DNA of 43,629 nt. It comes from Methanobrevibacter boviskoreani JH1. GTDB taxonomy: Archaea; Methanobacteriota; Methanobacteria; Methanobacteriales; Methanobacteriaceae. The translations under genes were made by a program, and so were the position numbers. The number at the start of each line of letters is the position of its first letter. The first letter of the stretch is position 1. Positions 17,737-27,602 of the stretch are shown here, piece after piece. The DNA is taken from NCBI RefSeq assembly GCF_000320505.1, contig NZ_BAGX02000022.1, positions 1-43,629 on the forward strand, given 5' to 3'. The notes beneath the pieces are model-generated. The model ran no database searches. It saw only the letters and a list, made by a program, of their open reading frames with translations, and was not told where the DNA came from.

Positions 17737-18836
17737 TCAAAAATGAGAAAGAAATTAATGGTAATGACTTTAAAATTATAAGATCAGCAGAAGAATTACG
17801 TACTCTTTCTTTCAACGATCATGTTTGTATTGGTTGTGGAATTTGTGAATCCACATGTCCTGTTGAAGCTATAACTTTAGAGAACATAGCAAGTATTCAA
17901 CGTAATTATACTGGAACTTATTTCAGTGGACATGAAAAAATCGCTCAAAATAATGTTTTAGAAACTAATAAAGCAGGAAACCTTACCAAACTTAGTATCG
18001 ATGAAGAAAAATGTGTTCTTTGTGGAATGTGTAGTGGATTATGCCCTGCAGATGCATTAAATTTAACAATTGATGATGAACCAATTGAAAACATCGAAGG
18101 ATACCCATCATATATTTCTAGTGCAGAAATTGATGATGAAGAATGTATTTATTGTGGTAATTGTGAAATTGCATGTCCTAGAGATGCAATTACTGTACAA
18201 AGAAAATTACCTGACAGATCTAAATTGGTCACTGGTGAAATTGAAGTAATTGAGGAAGAATGTATTCACTGTGGAATCTGTGAGGAAATGTGTCCTGCAG
18301 ATGCAATTGATGTAACTAAAACAATTGGTAAAGAATCAATTGAAATTGATACTGATAAATGTGTATACTGTTTAGTATGTAAAAGATCCTGTCCTGTAGA
18401 CGCTATTAAAGCTTTATGTAGATTATGTTCCTATGGAGAATATGATTTAGATGAAAACGATGCAAAAGTAACTGGTTCTACTATTATTGATCAATCTATT
18501 TGTATTAAATGTGGATGGTGTGCTGGTGTATGTCCTACTGATGCTGCAAAAGTTGAAAAAGCATTTGTTGGTAAATTAGTAACTTACCCAGATAAATGTG
18601 GTACTTGTGGAGCATGTATAGATGTATGTCCATGTAATGCATTATCCTTCCCTAAAGTAGATGCACCAGGTGTAAGATCTATTCAAATCGTTTCAAATGA
18701 TGATTATTGTATTAAATGTGGAGCATGTGCAAGAATCTGTCCTAATGACGCAATAGAAGTAACTAGAACTAGTATCAAATACACTCCTACCAGTTCTGAA
18801 TCTTGGACAGATGCTTTAGAAGCTTTAAAAGATTAG
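17733..18836 (+). CDS. fwdF: FwdF polyferredoxin (eight [4Fe-4S] clusters)
   Basis: A 367-residue polyferredoxin carrying electrons within the formylmethanofuran dehydrogenase complex. I count eight CX2CX2CX3CP motifs, in order CIGCGICESTC, CVLCGMCSGLC, CIYCGNCEIAC, CIHCGICEEMC, CVYCLVCKRSC, CIKCGWCAGVC, CGTCGACIDVC and CIKCGACARIC, consistent with four tandem two-cluster units. In the crystal structure from Methanothermobacter wolfeii FwdF links catalytic units through a long chain of clusters; that is known of the family, not visible here. Start ATG overlaps the fwdH stop; fwdG begins nine bases after its stop. The high cluster number matches the W-type operon rather than fmdECB. Confidence 0.96.
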   Translation: MIKNEKEINGNDFKIIRSAEELRTLSFNDHVCIGCGICESTCPVEAITLENIASIQRNYTGTYFSGHEKIAQNNVLETNKAGNLTKLSIDEEKCVLCGMCSGLCPADALNLTIDDEPIENIEGYPSYISSAEIDDEECIYCGNCEIACPRDAITVQRKLPDRSKLVTGEIEVIEEECIHCGICEEMCPADAIDVTKTIGKESIEIDTDKCVYCLVCKRSCPVDAIKALCRLCSYGEYDLDENDAKVTGSTIIDQSICIKCGWCAGVCPTDAAKVEKAFVGKLVTYPDKCGTCGACIDVCPCNALSFPKVDAPGVRSIQIVSNDDYCIKCGACARICPNDAIEVTRTSIKYTPTSSESWTDALEALKD

Positions 18837-18845
18837 GTGATATAG

Positions 18846-19076
18846 ATGGAACTTAAAGTAAATCAAGATAATTGTTTAGGATGTGGAGTCTGTGTTGTAG
18901 CATGTCCTATTAACGCTTCCATTAGTCCAGAAGTAGCTGGTGGACACGGTTCAAAAACAGAGGAAACCATAATGATGGTAGAAAATGGTTTCATTAAATT
19001 ATTTTCACCTGAAAAATGTGATGAATGTGGAACATGTCAAATGTTCTGTCCTGTAGACGCAATTTGGTTAGAATAA
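18846..19076 (+). CDS. fwdG: FwdG ferredoxin subunit
   Basis: A 76-residue ferredoxin with two [4Fe-4S] motifs, [12 protein letters not shown] (from Cys10) and [12 protein letters not shown] near the C-terminus. It connects the FwdF polyferredoxin to the cluster of the catalytic FwdB subunit. The stretch between the motifs ([22 protein letters not shown]) is longer than in simple clostridial ferredoxins, as usual in FwdG. GGTGATATAG before ATG 18846 is a clear ribosome site. The fwdD start follows at 10 bases. Confidence 0.95.
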   Translation: MELKVNQDNCLGCGVCVVACPINASISPEVAGGHGSKTEETIMMVENGFIKLFSPEKCDECGTCQMFCPVDAIWLE

Positions 19077-19086
19077 GGTGATATTT

Positions 19087-19653
19087 ATGCATTATGCAAA
19101 TACTTATTTAAGTAAACCTGTAGTCGGTGATTTAGAACAACCATCCGGTGAAGGTTCAGAAAAAATATTACATTGTATGTTAAATACCGGATCCGATATT
19201 TACCAAGGTGCTTGTAAGAAAAGAGGTTCTACTTTAAAAGAAGAATATAAAAATGCATCAGGAACCTGTTATATGGATCCTAGAGACATGGCAAAATTAG
19301 GTGTTAACAACTGGGATACTGTACTTGTTAAAACTGATTATGGTGAAGTTGTTGTAAACGCTGCTAAATCTAGGGATGCACCTCATGAAGGAACAGTATT
19401 TATTTGTAAAGGACCATGGGCAAATACTGTAGTAAGTCATGAAACTTACTGTTGTTCAGATCCTACATACAAAGGGGTTAAATGTACTGTTGAAAAAACA
19501 GATAGAAAAGTTTTATTAATGGCTGATCTCATGAGATTAGTTTATAAAAAATATGTTAATGAAACTGATGATGAAGTAATTGAAAATATGCCATCATTAG
19601 GTGAAAGACCTGTTTATAGAGGACGTAAATGGGAGGAATTCGATGACTTATGA
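19087..19653 (+). CDS. fwdD: FwdD, molybdopterin-dinucleotide-binding subunit
   Basis: A 188-residue subunit with the C-terminal pterin-binding domain that, in single-chain relatives such as FdhA, is part of the catalytic chain. It completes the tungstopterin site with Fwd[15 protein letters not shown] and [29 protein letters not shown] show the double-psi barrel pattern of dinucleotide-binding domains. A GTG at 19078 is in frame, but GGTGAT at 19077-19082 is the ribosome site for ATG 19087. The end overlaps fwdB by 11 bases, which suggests translational coupling between the two halves of the active site. Confidence 0.93.
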   Translation: MHYANTYLSKPVVGDLEQPSGEGSEKILHCMLNTGSDIYQGACKKRGSTLKEEYKNASGTCYMDPRDMAKLGVNNWDTVLVKTDYGEVVVNAAKSRDAPHEGTVFICKGPWANTVVSHETYCCSDPTYKGVKCTVEKTDRKVLLMADLMRLVYKKYVNETDDEVIENMPSLGERPVYRGRKWEEFDDL

Positions 19654-21019
19654 ACCACCAGTAACTGATTATGATGAAATTGTAGAAAACTGTACATGTG
19701 CATTCTGTGGATGTAACTGTGATGATTTAGACTACTTAATTAAAGACGGTCATGTAGTTGCTGTAAGACATGCATGCAGATTAGGTGCAAGTAAAATTAT
19801 GGAAGATATGGATCAAAGATTGATTGTACCTATGGTTAGAGGAGAAGACGGAGAACTTGAAGAAACTGATTGGGATACAGCACTTGATACTGCTGCAAAA
19901 TACATTGCAGAATCTGTTAGACCTGTATTCTATGGTTGGTCTGAAACCTCTATCGAATGTATGAAAGAAGGACTTGAATTAGGTCAATATATTGGTGCTG
20001 TTTTAGATAACCAAGCTACCATTTGTCACGGACCTAGTTTACAAGCTGTTCAAAATGCAGGATACCCTATTCAAACCTTAGGTGAAGTTAAAAACAGGGC
20101 AGATATGATTGTTTACTCTGGTAGTAACGCTATGAACTCTCACCCAAGACACATGGCTAGATACTCCGTATTCCCTCGTGGATACTTCAGACAAAGAGGA
20201 AGATTTGATAGAACTGTTGTAACTATGGATCCAAAATTCTCAGATACCGCAAAAATGTCTGATAAATGGATTGGATTTGAACAAAACGGTGATTACGGTT
20301 TCTACAATGCTATTAGAGCTGTAATCAAAGGTAAAAAACTTACTCAGAATGTTGTTTCTGGAATTCCTAAAGAAGATATCTATGAATTAGTAGATGAAAT
20401 GAAACATGCAGAATTCGGTGTTCTCTTCTTCGGTTTAGGTTTAACCCATACTTTATCAAAACAAAGAAACATTGATATTGCAATTAAAATGGTTATGGAC
20501 TTAAACAAAGAAAGTAAATGGGGACTCACTCCTATGAGAGGTCACTTTAACGTAAACGGTTTCAACATCTTTATGGCTTATGAAACTGGATTCGCATTTG
20601 GTGTTGACTTCTGTAGAGGATATGCAAGATATATGTTAGGTGAAACTAACACTATAGATTTACTTGTAAGAAAAGAACCAGATGTATTCATGGTAATTGC
20701 AGCTGATCCTGGTGCTCACTTCCCTAACGGAGCAAACCAACACTTAGCTCATATCCCAGTTATTCAAATTGATATTCACTGGGGACCATCTACTGAACTT
20801 GCAGATGTTGTATTGCCTGGTTCCTTTATTGGTGTAGAATGTGCTGGTACCAGTTATCGTATGGATGGTGTACCTATCTACATGAAAAAAGCAATTGATA
20901 AACCAGAAACCTGTCGTGATGATGAATGGATTGTACGTGAACTTAAAGAAAGAGTTATGAAACTTAGAGAAGAACCTAACGTAGCTCCTAAATACGTACC
21001 TAACCCGGCAGCAGAATAA
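19643..21019 (+). CDS. fwdB: FwdB, catalytic tungstopterin subunit of formylmethanofuran dehydrogenase
   Basis: The 458-residue subunit reduces CO2 to formate at a tungsten bis-pterin centre; formate then travels to FwdA. The [4Fe-4S] ligands are Cys19, Cys22, Cys26 and Cys45 ([14 protein letters not shown]). [10 protein letters not shown] puts Cys128 at the metal, so this is a cysteine rather than selenocysteine form. [12 protein letters not shown] and [17 protein letters not shown] are molybdopterin oxidoreductase segments. An open frame extends upstream into fwdD, but GGGAGG at 19631-19636 supports ATG 19643. The gene sits between fwdD and fwdA, whereas Methanothermobacter is reported with fwdACB at the end, so subunit order differs. 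Confidence 0.96.
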   Translation: MTYEPPVTDYDEIVENCTCAFCGCNCDDLDYLIKDGHVVAVRHACRLGASKIMEDMDQRLIVPMVRGEDGELEETDWDTALDTAAKYIAESVRPVFYGWSETSIECMKEGLELGQYIGAVLDNQATICHGPSLQAVQNAGYPIQTLGEVKNRADMIVYSGSNAMNSHPRHMARYSVFPRGYFRQRGRFDRTVVTMDPKFSDTAKMSDKWIGFEQNGDYGFYNAIRAVIKGKKLTQNVVSGIPKEDIYELVDEMKHAEFGVLFFGLGLTHTLSKQRNIDIAIKMVMDLNKESKWGLTPMRGHFNVNGFNIFMAYETGFAFGVDFCRGYARYMLGETNTIDLLVRKEPDVFMVIAADPGAHFPNGANQHLAHIPVIQIDIHWGPSTELADVVLPGSFIGVECAGTSYRMDGVPIYMKKAIDKPETCRDDEWIVRELKERVMKLREEPNVAPKYVPNPAAE

Positions 21020-21035
21020 AAATATAGGTGATTTT

Positions 21036-22760
21036 ATGGAATATATACTTAAAAATGGTATTGTTTACGATCCTGCTAATGAAATAAATGCTGAGAAAAA
21101 AGATGTATACTTCAAAGACGGAAAAATCGTTGAAGACGTTTCTTCTGCTGCAAAAGTTATTGATGTAACTGATAAAATCGTTATGCCAGCAGGTGTAGAT
21201 ACACACGCTCACGTTGCAGGACCAAAATTAGTTTTAGGAAGATTATACAGGCCTGAAGATTCAAGAAGAGGAGTAACTCAAAAAACCAAAGTAGAAAAAG
21301 GAGAATCCGGATTTTCCATTCCTAGTTGTCCTACTACTGGTTACAGATATTCAAGAATGGGTTATGGTACTGTTTGTGAAGCAGCTATGCCTCCTTTAGA
21401 AGCAAAACACACTCACGAAGAAATCGGTATCATTCCAAACCTCGATATTAACCCATTAACTTTATTCGGTAACAACTGGTTTGTATTAGAACTTGCTAGA
21501 GAAAACAAGATTGATGAACTTGCAGCATTTATCTCTGCATGGTTAAAGATTACAAAAGGATATGGTGTAAAAATTGTAAACCCTTGTGGTAGTGAAGCAT
21601 GGGGTTGGGGTATGAATGTACATGGATATGATGATAAACCACCATATTTCGATGTAACCTCAAGACAAGTTGTAAGATCACTTGCAAAAGCAAATGAAAA
21701 ATTAGGACTTCCTCACTCTATCCATATACACCCTAATGATTTAGGACACCCTGGTAACACTGGTACTACTATTGAAACTCTTGACTCACTTAAGGATATT
21801 GTTAAGAGTACTAAAAAAGCAGCATCAGTAAGGGATCAAATTGTACACTGTACTCACATGCAATTCCACTCATACTCTGGAACCAACTGGAAGAACGCTG
21901 GATCCGGAGCTCAAGATGTCGCTAAATTCATGAACCATTGTAATTATGCTACTGGAGATATTGGTCAAGTAACCTTAGATGAAACTACTACCATGACTGC
22001 AGATGCACCAATGGAATATGATTTATACCAATTATCCGGATTAAAATGGGTTAACGCAGATATTGAATGTGAAACTGCTGCAGGTATTATACCATGTATT
22101 TACTCACCTAAGACCCCTGTTAGTACTTTACAATGGGCTATTGGTCTTGAATTATTCTTACTCATTAAAGACCCATGGCAAATTAACTTAACCACAGACC
22201 ATCCTAATGCAGGGCCATTCACCAGATACCCAAGAATTATCTCTTGGTTAATGAGTGCTCCAAAAAGGATGTCTATGATTGAAAACGGTGAAGTACACAA
22301 ATGGTCCTACAAAAGAACTTCCCTTGCTACCCTTGACAGAGAATATGATTTCTATGACATAGCTACTATTACAAGAGCAGCTAACGCAAAAATCCATGGT
22401 TTCACTGACAGAGGTAACTTATCCGTTGGATCTAATGCAGATATTGCTGTATACGATATTAACCCTAATGACTTTGACCCATCTAAAAACCCAGATGCTG
22501 TTGAAAAAGCATTTAGTCGTGCTAAATACACTATTAAAGACGGTCAAATTGTTGTTAAAGATGGAGAAATTGTTAGTACAAAACCTTCCCACGTAATCTG
22601 GACCAATGTTAAAGGTATGGAAGAACAAGAAAAAGAAATTCTTGATAAAGTCATGCCATTCTTTACTCAATATTACTCAGTTAAATGGGAAAACTACAAA
22701 GTACACGACCACTTCTTATCCAACCCAATTAGAGTTGACGTAGAAGCTGAAGGTAAATAG
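21036..22760 (+). CDS. fwdA: FwdA, amidohydrolase subunit of formylmethanofuran dehydrogenase
   Basis: A 574-residue binuclear zinc amidohydrolase that condenses formate with methanofuran to formylmethanofuran. Signature residues are His57 and His59 ([11 protein letters not shown]), a lysine near 179 ([18 protein letters not shown]) expected to be carboxylated, later histidines in HIHPND and HCTHMQFH, and the catalytic aspartate in LTTDHPN. The C-terminal strand domain has the usual [14 protein letters not shown] of amidohydrolases. Ribosome site AGGTGATTTT precedes ATG 21036, 16 bases after the fwdB stop. It belongs to the dihydropyrimidinase-like branch of amidohydrolases, but the operon makes the role clear. 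Confidence 0.97.
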   Translation: MEYILKNGIVYDPANEINAEKKDVYFKDGKIVEDVSSAAKVIDVTDKIVMPAGVDTHAHVAGPKLVLGRLYRPEDSRRGVTQKTKVEKGESGFSIPSCPTTGYRYSRMGYGTVCEAAMPPLEAKHTHEEIGIIPNLDINPLTLFGNNWFVLELARENKIDELAAFISAWLKITKGYGVKIVNPCGSEAWGWGMNVHGYDDKPPYFDVTSRQVVRSLAKANEKLGLPHSIHIHPNDLGHPGNTGTTIETLDSLKDIVKSTKKAASVRDQIVHCTHMQFHSYSGTNWKNAGSGAQDVAKFMNHCNYATGDIGQVTLDETTTMTADAPMEYDLYQLSGLKWVNADIECETAAGIIPCIYSPKTPVSTLQWAIGLELFLLIKDPWQINLTTDHPNAGPFTRYPRIISWLMSAPKRMSMIENGEVHKWSYKRTSLATLDREYDFYDIATITRAANAKIHGFTDRGNLSVGSNADIAVYDINPNDFDPSKNPDAVEKAFSRAKYTIKDGQIVVKDGEIVSTKPSHVIWTNVKGMEEQEKEILDKVMPFFTQYYSVKWENYKVHDHFLSNPIRVDVEAEGK

Positions 22761-22769
22761 GGTGATAAA

Positions 22770-23636
22770 ATGAAAACTATTACTTTTGATGTAAAAAAAC
22801 GAAATCAAATTGCATTAGAAATGGATGAAATTATTCCAGATACAATTTACACTTGGGAAGAAGCTGATTTCGATAAATATGCTGTTCCTGTAGGAAACTC
22901 CAGATTCCCATTAACCGATTTCTTTGATATTACAGTAGAAGGAACTGCTGACTCTCCTGCTGAAGTAAAAATGATCTTTAATGGGGATTGTGGAAGAGTT
23001 AAATACATTGGTACTAAAATGAGTGCTGGAGAAATTATAGTAAATGGTGATGTAGATTTACACGTAGGAGCTGAAATGTCCGGAGGATCCATTACTGTAA
23101 AAGGTAATACCGAAGCTCATGCAGGACGTGAAATGTCTGGAGGAAAACTTGAAATTTACGGAAACACCAAAGAATTCACTGGTGCTTCTTACATTGGTGA
23201 ATGGAGAGGTATGTCCGGAGGACAAATCATAGTTCATGGAAATGCAGGAAAACAATGTGGTGAATGTCTTGTAGGGGGACATATCCACGTATTAGGTGAC
23301 TGTGATATTCTTGCAGGTATCCACATGAGAAAAGGTCTTATTGAAATTGATGGTAATGTAAACCGTTGGCCTGGTGGTCAAATGAAAAACGGTAACATTG
23401 TCATTCACGGAAAACTCGGTAGATTACTTGAAGGTTTCGTGGAAGAAGAAATTGTTACCGATCCTGATGTAAAAGGTGTACAATTCAAAGGAACTTACAT
23501 CAAATACAGAGGAGATATTGCTTTAAACGGTAAAGGACATTTATATCTTGATGCTGAGAAAAACAGAGACAAATTATCTGCATGGAAAGATGAAGATGAT
23601 GAATATATCAGTCTCGGAGATAACAGATTAAGATAG
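22770..23636 (+). CDS. fwdC: FwdC, beta-helix subunit of formylmethanofuran dehydrogenase
   Basis: A 288-residue subunit with the GXGXG domain of glutamate synthase large subunits: repeated short strands with glycine turns ([73 protein letters not shown]), spaced about 20 residues, forming a right-handed beta-helix. It holds FwdA and FwdB together and helps anchor methanofuran. Length is somewhat above the usual 270. It is the last gene of the operon: a strong stem-loop follows 30 bases after its stop. Start by GGTGATAAA before ATG 22770. Confidence 0.95.
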   Translation: MKTITFDVKKRNQIALEMDEIIPDTIYTWEEADFDKYAVPVGNSRFPLTDFFDITVEGTADSPAEVKMIFNGDCGRVKYIGTKMSAGEIIVNGDVDLHVGAEMSGGSITVKGNTEAHAGREMSGGKLEIYGNTKEFTGASYIGEWRGMSGGQIIVHGNAGKQCGECLVGGHIHVLGDCDILAGIHMRKGLIEIDGNVNRWPGGQMKNGNIVIHGKLGRLLEGFVEEEIVTDPDVKGVQFKGTYIKYRGDIALNGKGHLYLDAEKNRDKLSAWKDEDDEYISLGDNRLR

Positions 23637-23665
23637 AAAAAGGGATTTAAAACCTTACAAACACA

Positions 23666-23697
23666 ATTGGGTAGGGAATTTATTCCCTTTACTCAAT
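23666..23697 (+). terminator. fwd operon stem-loop terminator
   Basis: AGGGAA (23673-23678) and TTCCCT (23683-23688) close a four-base loop. The flanks ATTGGGT (23666-23672) and ACTCAAT (23691-23697) extend the stem after a two-base bulge, with one G-T pair. It stands 30 bases after the fwdC stop. Confidence 0.65.
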
Positions 23698-23776
23698 ACT
23701 TTCAAATAAACTTATTTTAAAAAACGATTTTTATAAACATTTAAAAACTTCTTTTATAGATGGATCATTAAATCAG

Positions 23777-23990
23777 TATTGCTTTAATTTGATTATAAAT
23801 TGATTTTCTTATTTTGAATTGCTTAATGTTGAATATTTACTTTAATTTTGATTATGAATTGATTTTCTTATTTTGAATTGCTTAATATTGGTATTGCTTT
23901 ATGATTTTAAGTTGATTTTCTTATTTAATCATTCAATTATTGGGTATTTGTTTTAAGTTTGATTATAGATTGATTTTCTTTACTATTTTT
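23777..23990. repeat. Four imperfect tandem repeats (about 53-59 bases)
   Basis: Cores beginning GATTATAAATTGATTTTCTT recur at 23791, 23850, 23903 (diverged) and 23961, at spacings of 59, 53 and 58. The first two units are nearly identical over 37 bases. The array lies in the gene-free stretch 23698-24204, past the fwd operon. Arms are not palindromic and there are no unique spacers, so it is not CRISPR. Confidence 0.7.
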
Positions 23991-24204
23991 ATCTTTAATT
24001 AATCATTTTCACTTAAAATTGAATTTATATAAAAACTTTAAAATTAGATTTTTAATAAGGGTATTGTTTTATATTGGGTGAAATTTTATTTAATCATTTA
24101 AAAATATTGTAGAAATCTAAATAAATAATATCAAAAGTTTTTAATAAATTGAAAAATAATACTTAATATAATAGATTATTTTAAAAATTCTAAGAGATGA
24201 TATT

Positions 24205-24504
24205 ATGGTACAAGATGGAGAAGAAATCCAAATGACTCCTGAAGAGGCAATTGATTATATCTTTAACAAGGTAAATGTTGGAGACACTTTAGAGTTATCC
24301 TATAATCGTATATATGCTCCTGGTGAAGTCATTAGTATTGTTGAACCAGATGAAGAAACCGGTGAAGGTGTAAGGGTCAACTTAGAGCTTAATGGTAAAA
24401 TGTTAAATGACTGTGTTGAAGTTGACTTAAATAATATTAAAGATGAGTTAATTGAGGTTCATCATATACATGATGGAGAGGAAATAGTAATAGAAATATT
24501 ATAG
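24205..24504 (+). CDS. Small acidic protein, probably methanogen-specific
   Basis: A 99-residue soluble, acidic protein with no membrane segment. A helical start (MTPEEAIDYIFNKVNVG) is followed by short strands (DTLELSYNR, GEVISIVEPDEETGEGVRVNLELNG, VEVDLNNI). It resembles the small uncharacterised DUF2097-type proteins of Methanobacteria from memory, but I cannot confirm this. Good ribosome site (GAGATGATATT) before ATG 24205. It is isolated, with more than 400 bases of AT-rich spacer on both sides, and nothing visible ties it to the fwd operon. Function unknown. Confidence 0.75.
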   Translation: MVQDGEEIQMTPEEAIDYIFNKVNVGDTLELSYNRIYAPGEVISIVEPDEETGEGVRVNLELNGKMLNDCVEVDLNNIKDELIEVHHIHDGEEIVIEIL

Positions 24505-24682
24505 ACATGACTTTATTGACAATTCTTAATTAGAATCTTTATATTTTTTATAAATTTTTAAGATATTTCACTTTATTTTTAACCAAAGACCTTAGAAACT
24601 TTATTAATTTTTTTCATCTTTTTTTATTATTTTATTAAGATCTGTTTTTAAATATTTAAGTGAGTCTTGATGTTTTATTTAT

Positions 24683-24868
24683 TAAAAGATAATTTTTTTT
24701 TAATAAGTTAATGTAGGACTGTAATCTGTTTTGATGGGGGATTATAAAAATAGGGGGTTATCGATTTTAATTAATAAATAGTTTTTTTTAATAATTTAAT
24801 GTAAATATGTTTTTTTTAATTGTTTTTTTTTGATAGGGAGCTACAGAAATAGAATTTTATTATTTAAA
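24683..24868. repeat. Two imperfect 93-base units in a gene-free spacer
   Basis: The spacer 24505-24949 holds no gene. A unit starting with T8-9AATAA.TTAATGTA and ending in GAAATAG- or TAAATAG-like sequence occurs near 24683 and 24776. Internal GGGGGATTATA and GATAGGGAGCTACA are unusually G-rich for the region. No function assigned. Confidence 0.35.
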
Positions 24869-24949
24869 CTAAGAAATAGTTTTATTTATTAGATTGAATA
24901 TTTTTTAATATAAAAAAATATTTAAAAAATTAAAAATAATAGAGGTAAT

Positions 24950-25522
24950 CTATTCATCAATTACTTCATAGTAGGAACCAATTGCACATGCCTTACAAAC
25001 CGGTTTTCCACCAAGGTAAACTTGTTGATCATCAGCTATTTTCTCACCACATACTGAACAGAATGTTGAGGTGTGAAGTGCTCCTGGTTTTTGAGCTTCT
25101 TTAAGTCCTACAATTCTTACCTTTTCAACATTGAATAACTCTTCCGGTGGGGTCTCCCTAAATCTTTTGACCATTTCTTCTTTAGTTTCACATTGATCTC
25201 CAGGTTTGTTTGCATCTGCATCAGATACTCTGATTGCCTCCTCGGTGTCCATGTTATAGAATGTGACTGCAAATCTACCATAGTACATTTGTTTCAATGC
25301 TCTTTTTCCCATGTTACAATGGGTTACAACTAAAATAGCATCGGACATACATCTATCGTTTTCAACAAATACCATTAAATTTTTATGTCTTTTGTTAAGT
25401 TCCATTCCCATTAATTCCATTCCATACATAGCAAGTTTGGTTCCAATAGCTATTCCTCCACAGACTTCACCATGGAATTCTTTAACTTTTGCAAGTTGTT
25501 CATCATATTCTTTTAAGTCCAT
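24950..25522 (-). CDS. FmdE-family protein with C-terminal zinc-binding domain
   Basis: A 190-residue protein of the FmdE family (formylmethanofuran dehydrogenase subunit E-like). The N-terminal domain has FHGEVCGGIAIGTK (Cys21), in the place of the family's FHGHXCPGL motif, and CMSDAILVVTHCNMGK. The C-terminal domain is a small treble-clef zinc finger with CSVCGEK (Cys155/158) and CKAC (Cys176/179). In Methanothermobacter fmdE belongs to the molybdenum operon fmdECB; its biochemical role is unclear, and FmdE proteins also occur away from the enzyme. Here it lies alone on the opposite strand, 1.3 kb past fwdC. Ribosome site AAAGGTG before the start. Subunit or metal/pterin-handling accessory are both possible. 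Confidence 0.88.
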   Translation of the reverse strand: MDLKEYDEQLAKVKEFHGEVCGGIAIGTKLAMYGMELMGMELNKRHKNLMVFVENDRCMSDAILVVTHCNMGKRALKQMYYGRFAVTFYNMDTEEAIRVSDADANKPGDQCETKEEMVKRFRETPPEELFNVEKVRIVGLKEAQKPGALHTSTFCSVCGEKIADDQQVYLGGKPVCKACAIGSYYEVIDE

Positions 25523-25540
25523 TTTTTCACCTTTATTAAT

Positions 25541-25610
25541 TTTATTTATTTATTTATTTATTTATTTATTTGATTTGATTATATAATCAACATAAGTATT
25601 TATAAACAAT
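25541..25610 (-). promoter_or_regulatory. FmdE-family gene promoter: palindrome and TTTA microsatellite
   Basis: Reading leftward, a TATA-like GTTTATAAATAC lies near 25600-25610. The 16-base perfect palindrome TTGATTATATAATCAA (25575-25590) falls at the predicted start. A run of nearly eight TTTA units (25541-25571) then fills the leader up to the ribosome site. The palindrome is a candidate operator; the run could vary in length. Confidence 0.5.
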
Positions 25611-25657
25611 ATTTGGCTTTAATCTTCCAGTATAAGCTATAACTTTTCATTATCTAA

Positions 25658-26440
25658 TTATTCATAAGGAACACACAGTTTCCGATTGTCCTCAAGCTCA
25701 ATTAATCTTACATTATTAACGTCATATGCTTTTTTAATATTCTCTTCCGTTACAACCTCGTTGGGATTTCCGAAAGCTATAAAATGTTTGTCCTTCATAA
25801 CTGCTACCTTGTTGCTTGCAATGAATGCATGATTTGGGTTGTGGATACTCATTATAACTGACAATCCGCTGGCAGCTAACTCTTTTATGATATTCAATAG
25901 TCTGAATTGATTTCCAAAGTCAAGGTGTGAGGTAGGTTCATCTAAAATAAGTATATCCGGTTCCTGAGCCAGAACCCTTGCAAGAAATACCAATTGCCTT
26001 TCCCCTCCACTGATGTTTGTGTAGTTTTTATCTTTGAGATATTCTATGTTTAATGTTTTAAGTGCATTGTCCGCTATTTCTATATCCTCTTTTTTTGGGT
26101 ATTCCCTTAGATTAACGTAAGGTGCCCTTCCCATTATCACAACTTCCTCAACTGTAAATGGGAATGTTGGGATATGTCCCTGTGGAATATATCCGATGTT
26201 TCTGGATATCTCCTTAAAGTCCATATTTTGGATATTTTTGCCTTTAATCAATATTTCCCCTTTATCTGGCTTATTAATGCCATTTAAACATTTAAGAAGT
26301 GTGGTTTTACCGGTTCCATTTGGACCTAAAATAGATAGGACATCTCCCTTGTCTATATTAAAGCTTATATCCTCAAATATAAATGGGGATTCATCATCAT
26401 ATCTAAATGAGATATCTTCAACATCTAATAACTTTTCCAT
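25658..26440 (-). CDS. ABC importer ATPase, FecE/BtuD/MolC type
   Basis: A 260-residue ATPase of a type II (FecBCD/BtuFCD-like) ABC importer, intact. Walker A is GPNGTGKTT (residues 39-47), the Q-loop PQGHIP lies near 86-91, the signature SGGERQ is at 144-149, Walker B ILILDE at 163-168 and the H-loop is SIHNPNHA. It is the last gene of a binding protein-permease-ATPase set in which the two upstream genes are frameshifted, so it may be made but lack its own partners. The substrate class covers iron complexes, cobalamin, haem, molybdate and tungstate; the binding protein's C-terminal half resembles MolA, which favours molybdate/tungstate or a metal chelate. Confidence 0.9.
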   Translation of the reverse strand: MEKLLDVEDISFRYDDESPFIFEDISFNIDKGDVLSILGPNGTGKTTLLKCLNGINKPDKGEILIKGKNIQNMDFKEISRNIGYIPQGHIPTFPFTVEEVVIMGRAPYVNLREYPKKEDIEIADNALKTLNIEYLKDKNYTNISGGERQLVFLARVLAQEPDILILDEPTSHLDFGNQFRLLNIIKELAASGLSVIMSIHNPNHAFIASNKVAVMKDKHFIAFGNPNEVVTEENIKKAYDVNNVRLIELEDNRKLCVPYE

Positions 26441-26523
26441 ATTTACACTTCTTTTATAAGATATTTTATTTTTAATATTAAATTCTATAGAACACTTTGG
26501 TAAAAATTATATTTTAATTGAAA

Positions 26524-27529
26524 CTATGACCATTCTGAGTAACCTTTTCTAAGTAAGTATAAGAATATTGGCACACCAATCACAGCAGTTAAAATACCTA
26601 TCGGGATTTCAATACTTATTATGCTTCTAGATATATCATCAATCAAAAGTAGGAAGCTTGCACCAATACTTAGTGATGCAGGTATTAATATCCTGTGGTC
26701 TGGACCTACAATCATACGGGTAAGGTGTGGTACAAGAAGTCCCACCCATCCTATGATTCCACTTATGGACACTGACGCCGAGGTGATAAGTGTTGCAGCT
26801 GTGATGATAATCAATCTTAATTTTTCCGGGTTTTCACCTAAGGCCTGAGCCTCCTCGTCACCCATTGCAAGTAAATTTATTCTCCATCTTAGAGCCATTA
26901 GGATTACCAGGCCTATGACTATGGGAATTAATGCTATTAATAATTTGTTTGAGGTGATACTTGAAAGGCTACCCATTAGCCAGTAAACGATTTGAGGCAA
27001 TTGTTATATGGGTCTGCAATAAATTTGGCAGCGGAAATTAATGCATTGAAAAACGCAGAGATTCCAACTCCTGCAAGAACCAACACAAGTATTCCTCCAC
27101 TTTTATATGATTTGGATATTATATATGTAATGGAAACTGATATGATTCCGAATATAAACGCGAACATTTGTATAAACACATTCCCCATTGATAGGAGAAT
27201 GGCGATACTTGCCCCGAATCCTGCACCGTTTGCAACACCTAAAAGGGCAGGTGATACAAGGGGGTTTTTAAAATACCCTGAAATGCAGCACCTGCAATTG
27301 ACAGTGACGCACCTACTAACATCGCGGCTATGATTCTTGGAAGTCTTATCTGAAATACTATGGTTGAAACTGATGGAGAAACAGTAAGTGAAGGTATTAT
27401 AGGACTTAATATTGTTTTAATAACATCAATAGGAGCTATTGGATACCTTCCAATTGCAAATGATAAAAAGAACATTATTACTGGAAGTAGTATTAATAAT
27501 GTCCATTCCAATATCTTGTTATCTTCCAT
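26524..27529 (-). pseudogene. FecCD/MolB-type permease, broken by two frameshifts
   Basis: Three consecutive reading frames together encode one FecCD-family permease of about 335 codons, the normal length. The N-terminal part (from 27529) contains IVFQIRLPRIIAAMLVGASLSIAGAAFQG. After GILK the frame slips; adding one T in the run at about 27262-27275 would restore FKNPLVSPALLGVANGAGFG, the family consensus. A second one-base slip at about 26996-27003 separates AADPYNN from LPQIVYWLMGSLSSI. The rest (MGDEEAQALG, GIIGWVGLLVPHLTRMIVG, the EAA-like loop) is intact. No internal stops other than those caused by the slips, so decay is recent, or the bases are assembly errors. Confidence 0.88.
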
Positions 27530-27602
27530 TTTTCCACCATTTTCTAATTTCTATCATAAAATTATTTATTCTCTCTATTAAAGTTCCCTTATGCTTGTAA
27601 TA

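Noticed and set aside
19601-19642. Longer N-terminus for FwdB starting at 19601
   Set aside because: It would lie inside fwdD coding sequence; GGGAGG before ATG 19643 and the family N-terminus support the later start.
23777-23990. CRISPR-like spacing of repeats
   Set aside because: The units diverge along their whole length, there is no alternation of constant repeat with unique spacer, and no cas genes are present.
26524-27529. Three separate small membrane-protein genes
   Set aside because: The three frames are consecutive pieces of one FecCD permease in the right order, separated by one-base slips.
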